From Methylococcales bacterium (GTDB lineage Bacteria > Pseudomonadota > Gammaproteobacteria > Methylococcales > Methylomonadaceae): 47,133 bases of DNA. Every line of letters starts with the position of its first letter. Within the stretch, counting starts at the first letter, position 1. The stretch is taken from the NCBI GenBank assembly GCA_028714175.1, contig JAQTMV010000010.1, positions 1-47,133 of the forward strand. Direction: 5' to 3'. Shown piece by piece: positions 26,206 through 35,868 of this stretch. Below the pieces are notes generated by a model. The model had not been told where the DNA came from, did no database searches, and was given only the letters and a program-made list of their open reading frames with translations. A program made the translations under genes and the position numbers.

Positions 26206-28614
26206 TTACCCTTTTACACTCCCGGTCTCTGGCGCATCGGCAAGCACTCGAATTTCCAGAGGCCGGCTGGCATCAATATGAATATCCCGTTGTGGAAAGG
26301 CAATCACGATACCATGCTCATCCAGGGTCTTGTGGATCATGTAACGCAGGTCGCTGGTGATAACTTTCCAGGACACATCTCGCTTGAGTTCAATCCAGAT
26401 ATACAAGCCGAAGAGCAATGCGTCGCTGCCGAAATCCTCAAATAATACAAATGGCGCAGGTTCGTTGAGAACCAGTCCATGCCGTTCGGCCACTTCAAGG
26501 AGTAACCGGGTTACTTCTTTTATTGGAGAGCCGTAAGCAACGCCGATATTGACCACGATGCGAACCGATTGATCGCTCAGCGTCCAGTTGGTGACATTCT
26601 GTTCAATAAAGGTGCTGTTAGGAATCAATGTCTCAATACCGTTTGCTTCGAGAATGTGCGAACTGCGCACCCCGATGTCCGTGACGCGCCCTCGGACACC
26701 GCCAACTTCGACCATATCCCCCGGCCGAAAGGGCCGCTCTATGAGTAACATAAGGCCGCTGATCAGATTCTTGAGCAGGTTCTGCATACCGAAGCCAGCG
26801 CCGATAGCTACCGCGCCGCCCATAAAAGCGAAGACCGTCAATGGAATCCTGACCACCATCATACTTGCTACCACCAGAATCATGACCTGAAGAAACATGA
26901 TCCAGCGTCTCACAATATGGGCCTGGCTAGGGTCCATGTCGAATCGCGTCACCGAGAGGCGTTCGATCAGATTTGCCAAGCGGACAGCAATCATATAGCC
27001 AAAGATCAGTATCGCCAAGGCCGTCACAACCTTATCAACGGTGATACTCCGTTTGCCGCTAATTTGTTGTCCATCAACCTCGATGGTGTCTTGGGCTGCG
27101 AAGAGTTCAAACGTCCAAACCTGAGATAAAAAGTCGCGGGCCGTAAAAAAAGCTTCCTTCAGGTGGTCGGTAAAAGAGATAACCCGAAACCTTGCGTCCA
27201 GTTCCAGCTTGCAGCGATCCAGCAAGTTTTCTGTTGATTCAATTGCCCCCAACAGCCGTGAATAGGAAACCACCTGATCAAGATCAAGATTTCTTAACTC
27301 ATTTCTCAAAATATGAGACTCGGTAACTGTTACACCGAAATTGATTTCCTTAACAGCCTGGTCGGTGACGCGTTCGAGAACGCGTTGGCGAAGCTTGCTG
27401 ATATAATCACGAACAGATTTCAGAAATACCTGATTCTTGGCAATCTTGTCATAAGCCTCTCTGGCTTTTTCATGATCAGTCACCTTGGCATAAGCCCAGC
27501 GAAAATTCCAAATATCCCGCTTCAGCTCCAGATAAGCCAGTATTCTGCTAAGCATCAGCTGTTTAATGTCGGCGTTTTCCCGTTGCGCCTGGCGTAACTG
27601 TTCAATCGCTGCCGGCTCTGCTAATTGCGGTTGTGCTGCTCTTCCTGTGATATCCGGCACAGGTTTTCCCTGATTGAGAGCTTCAAACTCGGATACCAAA
27701 TAATTAAGCTCGTGGATAATATGCTGGCTTTCAATTTCAATATTTTTGTGTACTTGCTCGAGATCTTGCTGCGTCAACTCTACATGCTCTGATGCCACGC
27801 CGAGCTGTTTAGTAGCCAGTTGCAAGCGTGCCCTGGTTTCCACCAATTCTTCCTGAACCGTTTGTTTTTCAATCTGAAACCCGATGGCACGCGCCGCATC
27901 CATCTGATTTTGCAGCAACAACAGATCACGATCACTACTCAGAAGGGCTTGCAGGTCAGGTGAATTTTTGGCTCGCTCTACAGCCTCGTCTGCCTGCCTA
28001 AGTTTGACTGTGGAATTCTCGACGGTATTTACAATCAGTAGCCCCGTCGCATCAATCGCATCGATCCAGGACTCAATTTCATCATGGCGTTTGCTGAGTG
28101 TTCGAACTAACTCCTCAAGCTCATCTGCTCTTAGAAAGGGATGGGCGGACTGCTCACTGAATCCGGACCAGTCGGTGGCTTCTTTTTCCAGTTCGATGCG
28201 GCGCTTCAGACCCGCCTGCAAATTTTCCAGGCGAGAAAGCAGCGCCTCATAGGTATAAGCCAACTGCTTGAGATATAACCTGCGTTTAGTCATATTGTCC
28301 ACGCCAACCTCAGTTGAAGGCGCCACGGTTTCCTCCTCCGGCGGCATAAGAGCACGCTTCTCGTTGGTTTCGGCAAGTTTTTTCTTGATATCCTCGACAA
28401 GCGCGGCAGGATTGATCCCGGACTTAACCGTTTCGGGTTTGCCGGAGGATTGTTTCATTATGCCACTCATAAGCGGGGATGAAGGCGCTGCTGAAGTCGG
28501 GGTTAACACCAGCAGCATCAATAGGCTTATGAGAACCCGGATTATGCCTGGAATTTTCGACCTATACCCAACTCGACTACTAACGATGCAGCACTGTTTT
28601 ATAAATTGAAGCAT
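26206..28614 (-). CDS. Large mechanosensitive channel of the MscS/MscK family
   Basis: This 802-residue inner-membrane channel has a cleavable-type N-terminal hydrophobic segment (about 20-42). A long periplasmic coiled-coil region follows (about 60-520, for example KRRIELEKEATDWSG and RLQLATKQLGVASEH). The C-terminal MscS core has three hydrophobic helices (VVTALAILIFGYMIAVRLAN; FLQVMILVVASMMVV; the pore helix with AIGAGFGMQNLLKNLISGLM). The beta domain carries IERPFRPGDMVEVGGVRG. MscS channels release solutes on hypo-osmotic shock. It is monocistronic. A second, shorter MscS gene lies 2.3 kb away and is broken by a transposon. Confidence 0.9.
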   Translation of the reverse strand: MLQFIKQCCIVSSRVGYRSKIPGIIRVLISLLMLLVLTPTSAAPSSPLMSGIMKQSSGKPETVKSGINPAALVEDIKKKLAETNEKRALMPPEEETVAPSTEVGVDNMTKRRLYLKQLAYTYEALLSRLENLQAGLKRRIELEKEATDWSGFSEQSAHPFLRADELEELVRTLSKRHDEIESWIDAIDATGLLIVNTVENSTVKLRQADEAVERAKNSPDLQALLSSDRDLLLLQNQMDAARAIGFQIEKQTVQEELVETRARLQLATKQLGVASEHVELTQQDLEQVHKNIEIESQHIIHELNYLVSEFEALNQGKPVPDITGRAAQPQLAEPAAIEQLRQAQRENADIKQLMLSRILAYLELKRDIWNFRWAYAKVTDHEKAREAYDKIAKNQVFLKSVRDYISKLRQRVLERVTDQAVKEINFGVTVTESHILRNELRNLDLDQVVSYSRLLGAIESTENLLDRCKLELDARFRVISFTDHLKEAFFTARDFLSQVWTFELFAAQDTIEVDGQQISGKRSITVDKVVTALAILIFGYMIAVRLANLIERLSVTRFDMDPSQAHIVRRWIMFLQVMILVVASMMVVRIPLTVFAFMGGAVAIGAGFGMQNLLKNLISGLMLLIERPFRPGDMVEVGGVRGRVTDIGVRSSHILEANGIETLIPNSTFIEQNVTNWTLSDQSVRIVVNIGVAYGSPIKEVTRLLLEVAERHGLVLNEPAPFVLFEDFGSDALLFGLYIWIELKRDVSWKVITSDLRYMIHKTLDEHGIVIAFPQRDIHIDASRPLEIRVLADAPETGSVKG

Positions 28615-29010
28615 TTTATCGACCTAATAAAAAGAGGACTGAAGTTTAACATTGCTGCCCATTGGAACAAGCGACAGGAAAGCTTGCCGCTGAAACTCTC
28701 CAGTATCTCCAAAAAATTCCAGCTTAGAAAGCTGGATGAAATAACTTGATTATTATATCCCTTCTCCCCAACCCTACCGGTGCATAGGTATCTACACAAC
28801 TTTTCTGCATAGTAAAAACAATGGGTTGCAACAGTGCCAGGCTCCCTCTCTTGCTTGAGAGGGTTGGGGTGAGGAGAATAAAATCAACTGGTTATATCCC
28901 CCCTCATCCCAGCCTTCTCCAGCAAGGGAGAAGGAGCACCCACTTGTGTAGATACCTTTGCTACCGGTGGGAGAGGAAGTAAGACGTTCAAGCTAATTCA
29001 TGCATATTCC
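28615..29010. repeat. MITE-like interval with 28-bp terminal inverted repeats
   Basis: This gene-free 396 bp contains an imperfect inverted repeat of about 28 bp. The left arm, 28772-28799, reads ACCGGT then AGGTATCTACACAA; the right arm, 28944-28971, reads TTGTGTAGATACC then ACCGGT. Between the arms are two further palindromic segments: CTCTCTTGCTTGAGAG at about 28850-28865 and CCTTCTCCAGCAAGGGAGAAGG at about 28913-28934. No open frame fits inside. The structure suggests a small non-autonomous element or a compound REP sequence. Confidence 0.6.
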
Positions 29011-29292
29011 TTAACGCACAGGGAGTGTTAACGTCGGCCCGACCGATTTGGCGGCTCCCGCTTGCAGACGGAACAACTGGGTCAGCAGCATAAAGGTAGA
29101 CTTCGACTCCAGATCGTTATCCGTCAGATAGAACCATTGCCCACGATACGGTATCGTAACAAAAGCCATGTCCGGTTGCTTTTCGCTTTGGTGGATATGG
29201 AAGAGACTGCCTCCTGCCGTTTTATCCCAATTCAATAAGGCCAAAAACTCGTCGGGTGCCTCCACCCTGATCCAGCCAATCTTAACACATCT
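29011..29292 (-). pseudogene. 3' remnant of an uncharacterised gene
   Basis: The leftward frame KIGWIRVEAPDEFLALLNWD, then PYRGQWFYLTDNDLESKSTF and a C-terminal TLTLPV, resembles the end of a family of hypothetical bacterial proteins with an RGYWFYIDDRD motif. It is open only from a TGA at 29293-29295. In a neighbouring frame, 29232-29458 is also open (75 codons; ELNEVFYAYISIQSRMLARI, FVKSLLRPIAIEDVLRLAGS). That may be the upstream part of the same gene shifted by one base. No start codon with a ribosome binding site is seen. The gene is probably decayed. The rest of 29293-29586 has no identifiable content. Confidence 0.5.
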
Positions 29293-29586
29293 TCAATAGC
29301 GATAGGTCTGAGCAGGCTCTTGACAAAGCCCTCGCCCTGAAGTTGTTTGGTACATGGAATAAGATTGTTAGCGAGAATACGCGCTAACATCCGCGATTGA
29401 ATCGAGATATAGGCATAAAAAACCTCATTAAGCTCTATGGTTGCGACCAGGATATGCTATGCACACCATCATGCGTAGCCTTTGAGGTGGTGGGTCACGT
29501 TATCGTTACACTGCACGCGGCCACTGCTGCGGTTTTTCGAATAAATCAATAAAACATATTGGTGCAGTAAATATAGGGTTGGAACA

Positions 29587-29659
29587 GCCCTTCGACAAGG
29601 CTCTCCTGAGGCTCCCCTGAGCATTGCCGAAGAGCGCAGCCGAAGGGCTCAGGACAGGC
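29587..29659. repeat. REP-like inverted repeat (CCCTTCGAC / GTCGAAGGG type)
   Basis: GCCCTTCG at 29587-29594 pairs with CGAAGGGC at 29641-29648, followed by CTCAGGACAGGC. A related sequence (TTCGACTTTGCTCAGGACAGGC) occurs at about 46829-46850 at the truncation point of the arylsulfatase relic, and a third variant (CTTCGACAAGGTCTGGACAGGC) at 44772-44793. It lies just downstream of the DUF4410 gene. Confidence 0.55.
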
Positions 29660-29692
29660 ATCAACCTAACCTGCGCTGTTGGCCTTACCCGA

Positions 29693-30400
29693 TTAGATCC
29701 AGCCCTGTTCCTTGAACTTTACCTGGAGTACCTCGTCGATTTCTTTGGCCATATCCTTGGCCCTGCCTTCGATTGTGCTGCTGCCGCTGGCCTCACCGTA
29801 TGCTTTCATCCCGCTACTGATGATGAGGCCGGCAGGATTGGCGGTCGCAACGGCCCCGACAACCCCCAGACCCGCGCCCGGCGCTTTGCTTCCGCTGGTA
29901 TCCGCGGTGCCGGAGCCGAGTTTCCGGAGCCCACGGTCTGTCATTAGGTAACCTTCCGCCGCCACTTTCAACTGGGAAGCACCGGAGCCGAAGCCGATGG
30001 CGACGCGTTTGGCAGCGCTGCCTTCATCGATCGAAAGGAGAGAACCCTTGATCACAAGATCACCAATTTGTGGCGAAGTTTGACTCGAAGCCCGCTCTGC
30101 CGGCAGTCCCATGGCTTGGATATCCTCAACCAGAACTTTTGCGATTTCAGCACCCACCTGACGGCCGGTCGCGATCTGCTCGGCCGTTTGTGGCGTGCTA
30201 TGTTCACTATATTGGCCCGCAATTGCAGACTCGGCTGGTACATCGTCGGGTGTCGCGGCAAAGTCATAAACGATAATGTGATCGGGCCGGGCGATCTTTC
30301 CACCCCGGTATTCCTGGCGTGAGGTGATGGTGCTTGATGCGCATCCAATGATGGCGACTACAACAAACAAAAAAAGTGCGATGCGGCTAAACAGTTTCAT
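29693..30400 (-). CDS. DUF4410 lipoprotein
   Basis: I place the start at the ATG at 30400 (GAGG seven bases upstream), giving 235 residues. A lipoprotein signal follows directly (MKLFSRIALFLFVVVAIIGC, lipidated Cys20). The body matches DUF4410: HIIVYDFAATPDDV, TAEQIATGRQVGAEIAKVLV, VIKGSLLSIDEGSAAKR, FGSGASQLKVAAEGYL and a Gly/Ala-rich segment (KAPGAGLGVVGAVATA), ending FKEQGWI. The function of the family is unknown. It is anchored on the periplasmic face, probably of the outer membrane. A paralogue is at 38708-39445. Confidence 0.85.
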   Translation of the reverse strand: MKLFSRIALFLFVVVAIIGCASSTITSRQEYRGGKIARPDHIIVYDFAATPDDVPAESAIAGQYSEHSTPQTAEQIATGRQVGAEIAKVLVEDIQAMGLPAERASSQTSPQIGDLVIKGSLLSIDEGSAAKRVAIGFGSGASQLKVAAEGYLMTDRGLRKLGSGTADTSGSKAPGAGLGVVGAVATANPAGLIISSGMKAYGEASGSSTIEGRAKDMAKEIDEVLQVKFKEQGWI

Positions 30401-30913
30401 GGCAAACCTCAAATGAAAATATGGAATGCTAACAGATGTTGGCGAGTAAATACATTTTGGCAACAAAACACTATTAAAAACCTTAATGATATATAAATTT
30501 TCTCTGGTAGAATTCAATGCTTTTTACTGGTAAAGTTTCAATACTTTTTTGACATCTGACACCTGATCGATAGGCACGCGACCGTTAATGATCTTTTTTT
30601 TCTTTCAGTCCCGGCTTATGGATACACCGCAGTCTCATAAAAGCGCAGGGTCGGTCACGGTCACTCGGAAACAGGGCGATACGGAGTTCGACCGGGGCAT
30701 GACAACGGCCCGAAGACAGCTTCATATCCGCCAACGTGAATTCAACCGGACCTGGCTTTTCTCACGATCATATACCGGTGCCACTGGCTTTATCTGGCGG
30801 AGAATAATCACGAGTCGAAGTCGGCCTTCACGGCGCCGCCATGTTGATAGGACCGGCAAAGACCTTAACGCTGCGTTAATGCCGTTGTCCTCCTCGTTCT
30901 ACATTTGTGCAGC
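30401..30913. other. Gene-free interval before the interrupted mscS
   Basis: The first 180 bp are AT-rich and hold the presumed promoter of the leftward DUF4410 gene. From about 30620 the sequence is noticeably more GC-rich, and a rightward frame of 109 codons (30588-30917) is open, but its Arg/Ser-rich product matches nothing I recognise and looks non-coding. No RNA gene is apparent. Confidence 0.4.
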
Positions 30914-31586
30914 ATGATAGCAAAGATCACTCGCTCATTTTTCGTACCTAACCCCTGCTTCGTCGTAGTTCTTCTTGCACTATGGGTGTTTCAATTTTGG
31001 CCCATGCCCGCCAACGCGGATGAGGAGAACCCACTCAAACCGCTTCGGGCATCATCTATGAGTGGGGCACGCGTTCGCCTCTGGACTGTGTTTTTTCTCG
31101 CTCTCACCTGGCTGATTTGGGTGGCTGGCGGTGCGGTTGCCGGGAGCCTGATCTTCGGGGAAAAACTGCTGGACAGCAGCATCGATAGCCAGCTTATCCG
31201 TCTGGTCATGCGGCTTGTGACCGTTGTCGCGGCGATTGCCATCCTGGTCGCCGGGGCCGACCGGATGGGACTGCCCGCCTATTCGGTGCTGGCCGGCCTC
31301 GGGGTCGGCGGTCTTGCGGTCGCCCTGGCTGCGCAGCAAACCCTCGCCAATCTTCTCGGGTCGCTCATCATCATGTTCGAGAAGCCTTTCGCTGTAGGCC
31401 ATTTTGTCAAGGTGCAGGGCATCGAGGGCACCGTCGAGAACGTGGGCTTTCGCAGCACCCGGATTCGCACGTTTCACAACTCTCTCGTGACGATCCCTAG
31501 CAGCCAACTGGTGAACAGCACCATAGACAATATGGAATTGCGCGAGTACCGGCAGGTCAGGACCGTTCTCAATCTCACCTACGATA
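30914..31586 (+). pseudogene. 5' part of an mscS-type channel gene, interrupted by a Tn3-family element
   Basis: From the ATG at 30914 the frame encodes a signal-like segment (FVVVLLALWVFQFWPMPANA) and two to three membrane helices. The MscS pore helix and beta domain follow: YSVLAGLGVGGLAVALAAQQ, LLGSLIIMFEKPFAVGHFVK and GTVENVGFRSTRIRTFHNSL. The reading frame is intact up to LNLTYD, where the transposon's terminal repeat begins at 31587 and adds 21 foreign residues before a stop. The 3' part resumes at 36237. Joining the two at the duplicated ACGATA restores LNLTYDTSVEKIEGFVEDIK without a gap, so the insertion is clean. The truncated product lacks most of the C-terminal domain. Confidence 0.92.
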
Positions 31587-31628
31587 GGGTGCATTTAAAC
31601 AAACGACACCAAAGTCCCATAGGATTTT
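31587..31628. repeat. Left terminal inverted repeat of the Tn3-family element
   Basis: These 42 bp match the right end (36195-36236) in inverted orientation with a single difference at position 6 (C here, A in the other). The target duplicate ACGATA directly precedes it at 31581-31586. Confidence 0.93.
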
Positions 31629-31679
31629 TTTCAAAGCCATATCTGGCGTAGCTTTGAACCGATTCAGAGCTTCCCAATT

Positions 31680-34600
31680 TTAATCCGATTTCCAGTCCGG
31701 ATTTTTGGGAACTGCCAAGCCCATTGAATCGACCATTCGCTCATCTGAGAAATCGAACTCCCCGTGCAGGTTGAAATGCTTCCAGGTGGCGACCGAACCG
31801 TTACGAATCGCTGCGATCAGTTCCGCTCGGCGCTTCTCGTTTTTCTCAGTAGCAAGCTCCTGTGAGAGATAGAGGTAATTCCAGCACACGGCAGCATTCT
31901 TGATCAGCCGTCGGCAAGCTTCGGCAATCTCCTGGTCTTCCTTTTCGCTTTGCATGAACTCCGAGCTGTGACCAAAAGAAACGGCCTTGGAAAATTTGTT
32001 CGAGCTCTCGACCTTGTTGAGCTGTTTCTCGATTGCCTGCCTGAATTCAAGAATGTCACAGTATTTCAAAATGAAGAGCGACTTCGGAATTTTACCGAAT
32101 TCCTTTAAGGCCCGGTATAGCGGGTGCTGTTTAGAGTAGGAATTCAAGCGCTTGAAAAGCTGTGAGGCGGTTGTGACCTTCAATCGGATGGTTGCGATAA
32201 AGCGCAGAACATCATCCCATTGATCCTCAAACTGGTTTTCTCGGATATAGTGGTCTGGAAGTAGCAAGTATCCTTGTTCCTCGTAATGTTTACGGTGTTT
32301 AAAAGCATAGAGCTGCTGCCGACCAACGCCCTTGATTCTCGGTGCGAACTCAAAACCCAAGAGATAGGTTGACGCAAATATGACTTCTGAGTAGCCGTGC
32401 GTGTCGGTCGAATGTATGTCGCTCTTGATGACGTCGTTGTGCATCAGCCCATCGATCACGTAGGGGGCCTCCCGTTCAGCAGAGCTGATCACCATGGAAT
32501 GCCACATTAGATCGCGCATGTCGATGAACGTCACCGCGCTAGCGCCCTTGTCTTTGCCTAAATATTTGAAAGAGTAATTGGCGTTCAGGGAGTCCACGGC
32601 CACCTCGATTTTCTGCCCATCGCTGGAGGTGTGCAGCACATTGGACTGATTACGGTAGATGTTCGGCAAGCTCATCCGGTCGGTCAAGCGCAGGATACGA
32701 TCATTGGCGCCCTGGACGTTCTGTAGCGAGAAGTACCAGTTGACCGCGTTATCCAACTCGCCATCATCGATCTGCTTGGAAATTTGCGCCAGTTTACGAT
32801 GGCCAATATCACAGCCATAGCCGATGATGCCGGCAAAGAGAATCTTTTTTGCTGGTCTGGCTCGTTGATATTTGATCTGCCAATGCTCAAATTCATCGAG
32901 AAAATGGGTGGCATGATCCACTGTCGCCAACATTTCAAGCATGGAAATATATTTCCGTTCCGGGAAGAAAGTTCCAAGAGACAAGCATTCCACCTCTTCC
33001 TGTTTAGGAGTGCTCACATGGAAGCTGCCGTCAGCTCGTATTGTCAGGTAAGGATTTTTGCCATCTATCAAGTTCTGGTTGGTTTCCTGATAACGGGCAT
33101 CAAGCTCTTTTTCCAAAGCTTTTAAGGTGGCCTTGCAGTCGGCAAAGCCTTCGAGCTGAGCTCGTTGCAGATAGTCGGCCCGATTGGCTTCCCAATCCGC
33201 CTTCTGGATCATGTACTCATCGAGAGAGCGGAATTTTTCAGAGTGCAGCAGATTCAACGCACCGGACTTGATGGCTTCGGCGACCTCGACAAAGAACAGC
33301 GCCTTGTACAACGAAACGCGAAATTTGCCATCGGCAGCGGTCAGTGCCGCGCGCTGATCCTCGGCCAGAAAGTCCACGGGAGCGCTCTTGTCAACGTTGC
33401 CTTCCTTTTGCTGGTAGTGGCATAATGCAGCCCACAATGCTGGCTTGCTACAGTTCGGCGCAAACTGCACCTGGCGCACTATGTCGGCAACACGGTGTTG
33501 CAATTTGAGTGACCGTGTTTCCAATAACGCAAAGTAGTCTTGGCCCCGCTGAATGTTTACCGCAGATTGCTTGAACTCGTCGATTTGCTGTTCGACCTGT
33601 GCTGGCTTGGCCGATTTCTCATTCAGCACGCCGTCGATCAAAACAACTTTCTGACTGTCGTTCAGTTTCGCATCGGCGACGATAGTCCTGATTGCCGATA
33701 GTGTCTCTTGAACATTCTGCCGAAACTGCTCAACCAGCGTGGCGAAGGACTGATTACGCTGATCGCGTTCTCGGAAATAGACTTCCTTTTGTTCTTTCTC
33801 TGCGGCATTGACTGCCGCTTGCACGGCGCTTAACAGGGTATCAATCAACAGGTCGTTCAGCTTGAAGGTCTGATACACGATGAAGGCGATCAGGTGCAGG
33901 AAGCGGTCTTCGTCCGCTCGGCGCGAGACCTGGGGAATCTGAGCCTTGATGACCGAATAGGCGTAGTAGCGGATGCTCTCGTAGCTCAAGTTCAGGCGCT
34001 GCACAACCGGCATGAGGTCAAGATACAGTGTCTGCACGGTATCCAGGTCAGCCAAATTGGCTCTAATTTTCGCTGGCCGGGTGGATTGATAAGACTTTTT
34101 CAGCAAGGTGAGGCGGTAGCGCCAACCCTCTTCGGTGCCGTTGCTGGGTTCTTTTTCCAGCAAAGTGTCGAGATTGGTACGCTGATTTTCCGTGAGGCAG
34201 GCCTCAATGATTTTGCTGAGTGAGCGTTGGTGTCTATTGAGAGCGGCGACGATCAGGTCGGCCAGCACATTGTAGCTGGGGATCGCAATTTTCTTAACTG
34301 CCAGCACCTGAATGATTTCCAGCAGAACCAGCTTGGGCCGGAACTGGACGCGGATCAGAGCCGCAATCTCATTGGTAATGAGGGTCTTCGCGGCTTCGTC
34401 GAACCGGCTATAGCCGAAGTAGCTTAGGATCGCTCGCTGATGGCGGGCATAGGTTTCCTTGCTATAAGACTCGATGAAAACCTCAGATGGATCGACGCCG
34501 ATTTGACGGGCGACATACTCAATATCCGTCTGGTGGAACTGCCGGGCAAAGAATTTGCGCCGCGCCTTGAAGTAGCCTGCCACCACTAGAAAACAGACTT

Positions 34601-34745
34601 TATTGATAGGCGTCCGCAAGTTCACCATTGAATCTTCGAGCAACAAGGGCAAGGAGAAAAACCGTTTGCGCTCAGCGCTGTTGAACACTGGTGGAGATTC
34701 GAATGCTTCCTCCTCCAGTGTGTTGAAAATTTTCATTCTTGCCAT
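31680..34745 (-). CDS. tnpA: Tn3-family transposase TnpA
   Basis: This 1021-residue DDE transposase drives replicative transposition through a cointegrate. The N-terminus (KIFNTLEEEAFESPPVFNSA) is the DUF4158-type DNA-binding region of Tn3 transposases. The catalytic domain lies in the last 400 residues. It shows GIIGYGCDIGHRKLAQ with the first Asp, the signature DIHSTDTHGYSEVIFA with the second Asp, and WKHFNLHGEFDFSD with the catalytic Glu. The length is typical. The ATG at 34745 (MARMKIF) or the ATG at 34736 could be the start. It is transcribed away from tnpR, and a 155-bp intergenic space separates the two. Confidence 0.95.
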   Translation of the reverse strand: MARMKIFNTLEEEAFESPPVFNSAERKRFFSLPLLLEDSMVNLRTPINKVCFLVVAGYFKARRKFFARQFHQTDIEYVARQIGVDPSEVFIESYSKETYARHQRAILSYFGYSRFDEAAKTLITNEIAALIRVQFRPKLVLLEIIQVLAVKKIAIPSYNVLADLIVAALNRHQRSLSKIIEACLTENQRTNLDTLLEKEPSNGTEEGWRYRLTLLKKSYQSTRPAKIRANLADLDTVQTLYLDLMPVVQRLNLSYESIRYYAYSVIKAQIPQVSRRADEDRFLHLIAFIVYQTFKLNDLLIDTLLSAVQAAVNAAEKEQKEVYFRERDQRNQSFATLVEQFRQNVQETLSAIRTIVADAKLNDSQKVVLIDGVLNEKSAKPAQVEQQIDEFKQSAVNIQRGQDYFALLETRSLKLQHRVADIVRQVQFAPNCSKPALWAALCHYQQKEGNVDKSAPVDFLAEDQRAALTAADGKFRVSLYKALFFVEVAEAIKSGALNLLHSEKFRSLDEYMIQKADWEANRADYLQRAQLEGFADCKATLKALEKELDARYQETNQNLIDGKNPYLTIRADGSFHVSTPKQEEVECLSLGTFFPERKYISMLEMLATVDHATHFLDEFEHWQIKYQRARPAKKILFAGIIGYGCDIGHRKLAQISKQIDDGELDNAVNWYFSLQNVQGANDRILRLTDRMSLPNIYRNQSNVLHTSSDGQKIEVAVDSLNANYSFKYLGKDKGASAVTFIDMRDLMWHSMVISSAEREAPYVIDGLMHNDVIKSDIHSTDTHGYSEVIFASTYLLGFEFAPRIKGVGRQQLYAFKHRKHYEEQGYLLLPDHYIRENQFEDQWDDVLRFIATIRLKVTTASQLFKRLNSYSKQHPLYRALKEFGKIPKSLFILKYCDILEFRQAIEKQLNKVESSNKFSKAVSFGHSSEFMQSEKEDQEIAEACRRLIKNAAVCWNYLYLSQELATEKNEKRRAELIAAIRNGSVATWKHFNLHGEFDFSDERMVDSMGLAVPKNPDWKSD

Positions 34746-34900
34746 GGGGCGAACTCACCAGATGAAAAATGTACAGAAATTCTTTATACTTTAAACGATC
34801 ATTTATACGATAAGTAAAATTAGACAAAAATGCTTGATATTTCGATCACTATACTTATCTTATAAGCTGAAATTTCCAGTATTCATCGAATGACGTAATT
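34746..34900. promoter_or_regulatory. Putative res site and divergent promoters of the Tn3-family element
   Basis: The AT-rich space between the divergent tnpA and tnpR is where Tn3-family elements carry res. Inverted near-copies TATACGATAAGT (34804-34815) and ACTTATCTTATA (34853-34864) could be resolvase-binding half-sites. TATACT and TATACTT boxes could serve as -10 elements. Subsite boundaries cannot be assigned by eye. Confidence 0.55.
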
Positions 34901-35533
34901 ATGGCGACTAAAGAGACTCCCTCAGATCGCAAAACAGTCGCTTATTTGCGGGTGTCGACGCTCGACCAGGATCTTGAGAAGAACAAGGCGAATATCTTGC
35001 ACTTTGCTAACCATCACGATCTTGGCAAGGTGAATTTTGTCGAAGAGGTTGCCTCCGGGCGAAAGCCCTGGCGGGAGCGTCAAATCGCGCAGGTGTTAGA
35101 GGAATTGCAGGAGGGTGATGCCATTATTGTGGCTGAACTTTCGAGACTGGGCCGCAGCATGCTGGAATGCATGGAGATTCTGGCGCTTGCTACGCGCAAG
35201 GGTATCCGGGTCTATTCTGTGAAGGGAAGCTGGCAACTGGACGACAGCATCCAGAGCAAGATTATTGCCCTGGCGTTCTCGATGGCGGCAGAGATTGAAC
35301 GCGATCTCATTTCGCAGCGAACCAAGGAAGCGCTACGCTTCAAAAAAGAACAGGGTCTAACCCTTGGGCGGCCAAAAGGGCCGGGCAAAAGCAAGCTGGA
35401 TACTTTCCGACCGGAAATCGAGAGCCTATTGGCGAACGGCTCGACACAAAGGTTCATCGCGCAGCGTTACCACACGACAGAAGCAAATCTACACAACTGG
35501 CTTAAGAAGAATGGGTTGAAGAATGCTAAATAA
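34901..35533 (+). CDS. tnpR: Serine resolvase TnpR
   Basis: This 210-residue serine recombinase resolves transposition cointegrates at res. The catalytic serine is Ser19 in VAYLRVSTLDQ. Other conserved pieces are ELSRLGRSMLECMEIL with the active-site Arg, and the helix E region AFSMAAEIERDLISQRTKEAL. The C-terminal helix-turn-helix (LLANGSTQRFIAQRYHTTEA) binds DNA. It is divergent from tnpA and 37 bp upstream of the toxin gene, so tnpR, toxin and antitoxin probably form one operon. Confidence 0.95.
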   Translation: MATKETPSDRKTVAYLRVSTLDQDLEKNKANILHFANHHDLGKVNFVEEVASGRKPWRERQIAQVLEELQEGDAIIVAELSRLGRSMLECMEILALATRKGIRVYSVKGSWQLDDSIQSKIIALAFSMAAEIERDLISQRTKEALRFKKEQGLTLGRPKGPGKSKLDTFRPEIESLLANGSTQRFIAQRYHTTEANLHNWLKKNGLKNAK

Positions 35534-35570
35534 CCCTTGTTACTCTGTAGTTTATAAACTACAATAAGAA

Positions 35571-35867
35571 ATGATCGAAATAAAGCAAACGGAGACTTTC
35601 AGGAAATGGAGAATGAAGCTTAAGGATGAGCGGGTACGAGGCTTGATAGCGTCCCATTTAGACCGTCTTTGCTTCGGCCATGCCGGGGACGTGGAACCTG
35701 TGGGGCAAGGGATTAGCGAATTACGCATCAATTACGGTCCCGGATACCGCATCTATTTCCACAAACGAGGCGATACGATCATCGTTTTACTGTGCGGCGG
35801 CGATAAGAGTACACAAGCAAATGACATCAAGACGGCAAAACGTCTGGCTGCTGAATGGAGTGAATGA
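35571..35867 (+). CDS. RelE/HigB-like toxin of the transposon's TA module
   Basis: The 98-residue protein belongs to the RelE/ParE superfamily of ribosome-dependent mRNA interferases or gyrase poisons, in the branch annotated as addiction module killer proteins. Typical features are the N-terminal FRKWRMKLKDERVRGLIASH, the central GISELRINYGPGYRIYFHKR and the terminal LLCGGDKSTQANDIKTAKRL. Toxin precedes antitoxin, as in HigBA-type pairs. The stop is separated from the antitoxin ATG by a single base. TA pairs of this sort beside tnpR are a recognised accessory of Tn3-family transposons. Confidence 0.88.
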   Translation: MIEIKQTETFRKWRMKLKDERVRGLIASHLDRLCFGHAGDVEPVGQGISELRINYGPGYRIYFHKRGDTIIVLLCGGDKSTQANDIKTAKRLAAEWSE

Positions 35868-35868
35868 A

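Noticed and set aside
30588-30917. 109-codon rightward frame before mscS
   Set aside because: Arg/Ser-rich, no motif and no ribosome binding site; probably an open frame by GC bias.
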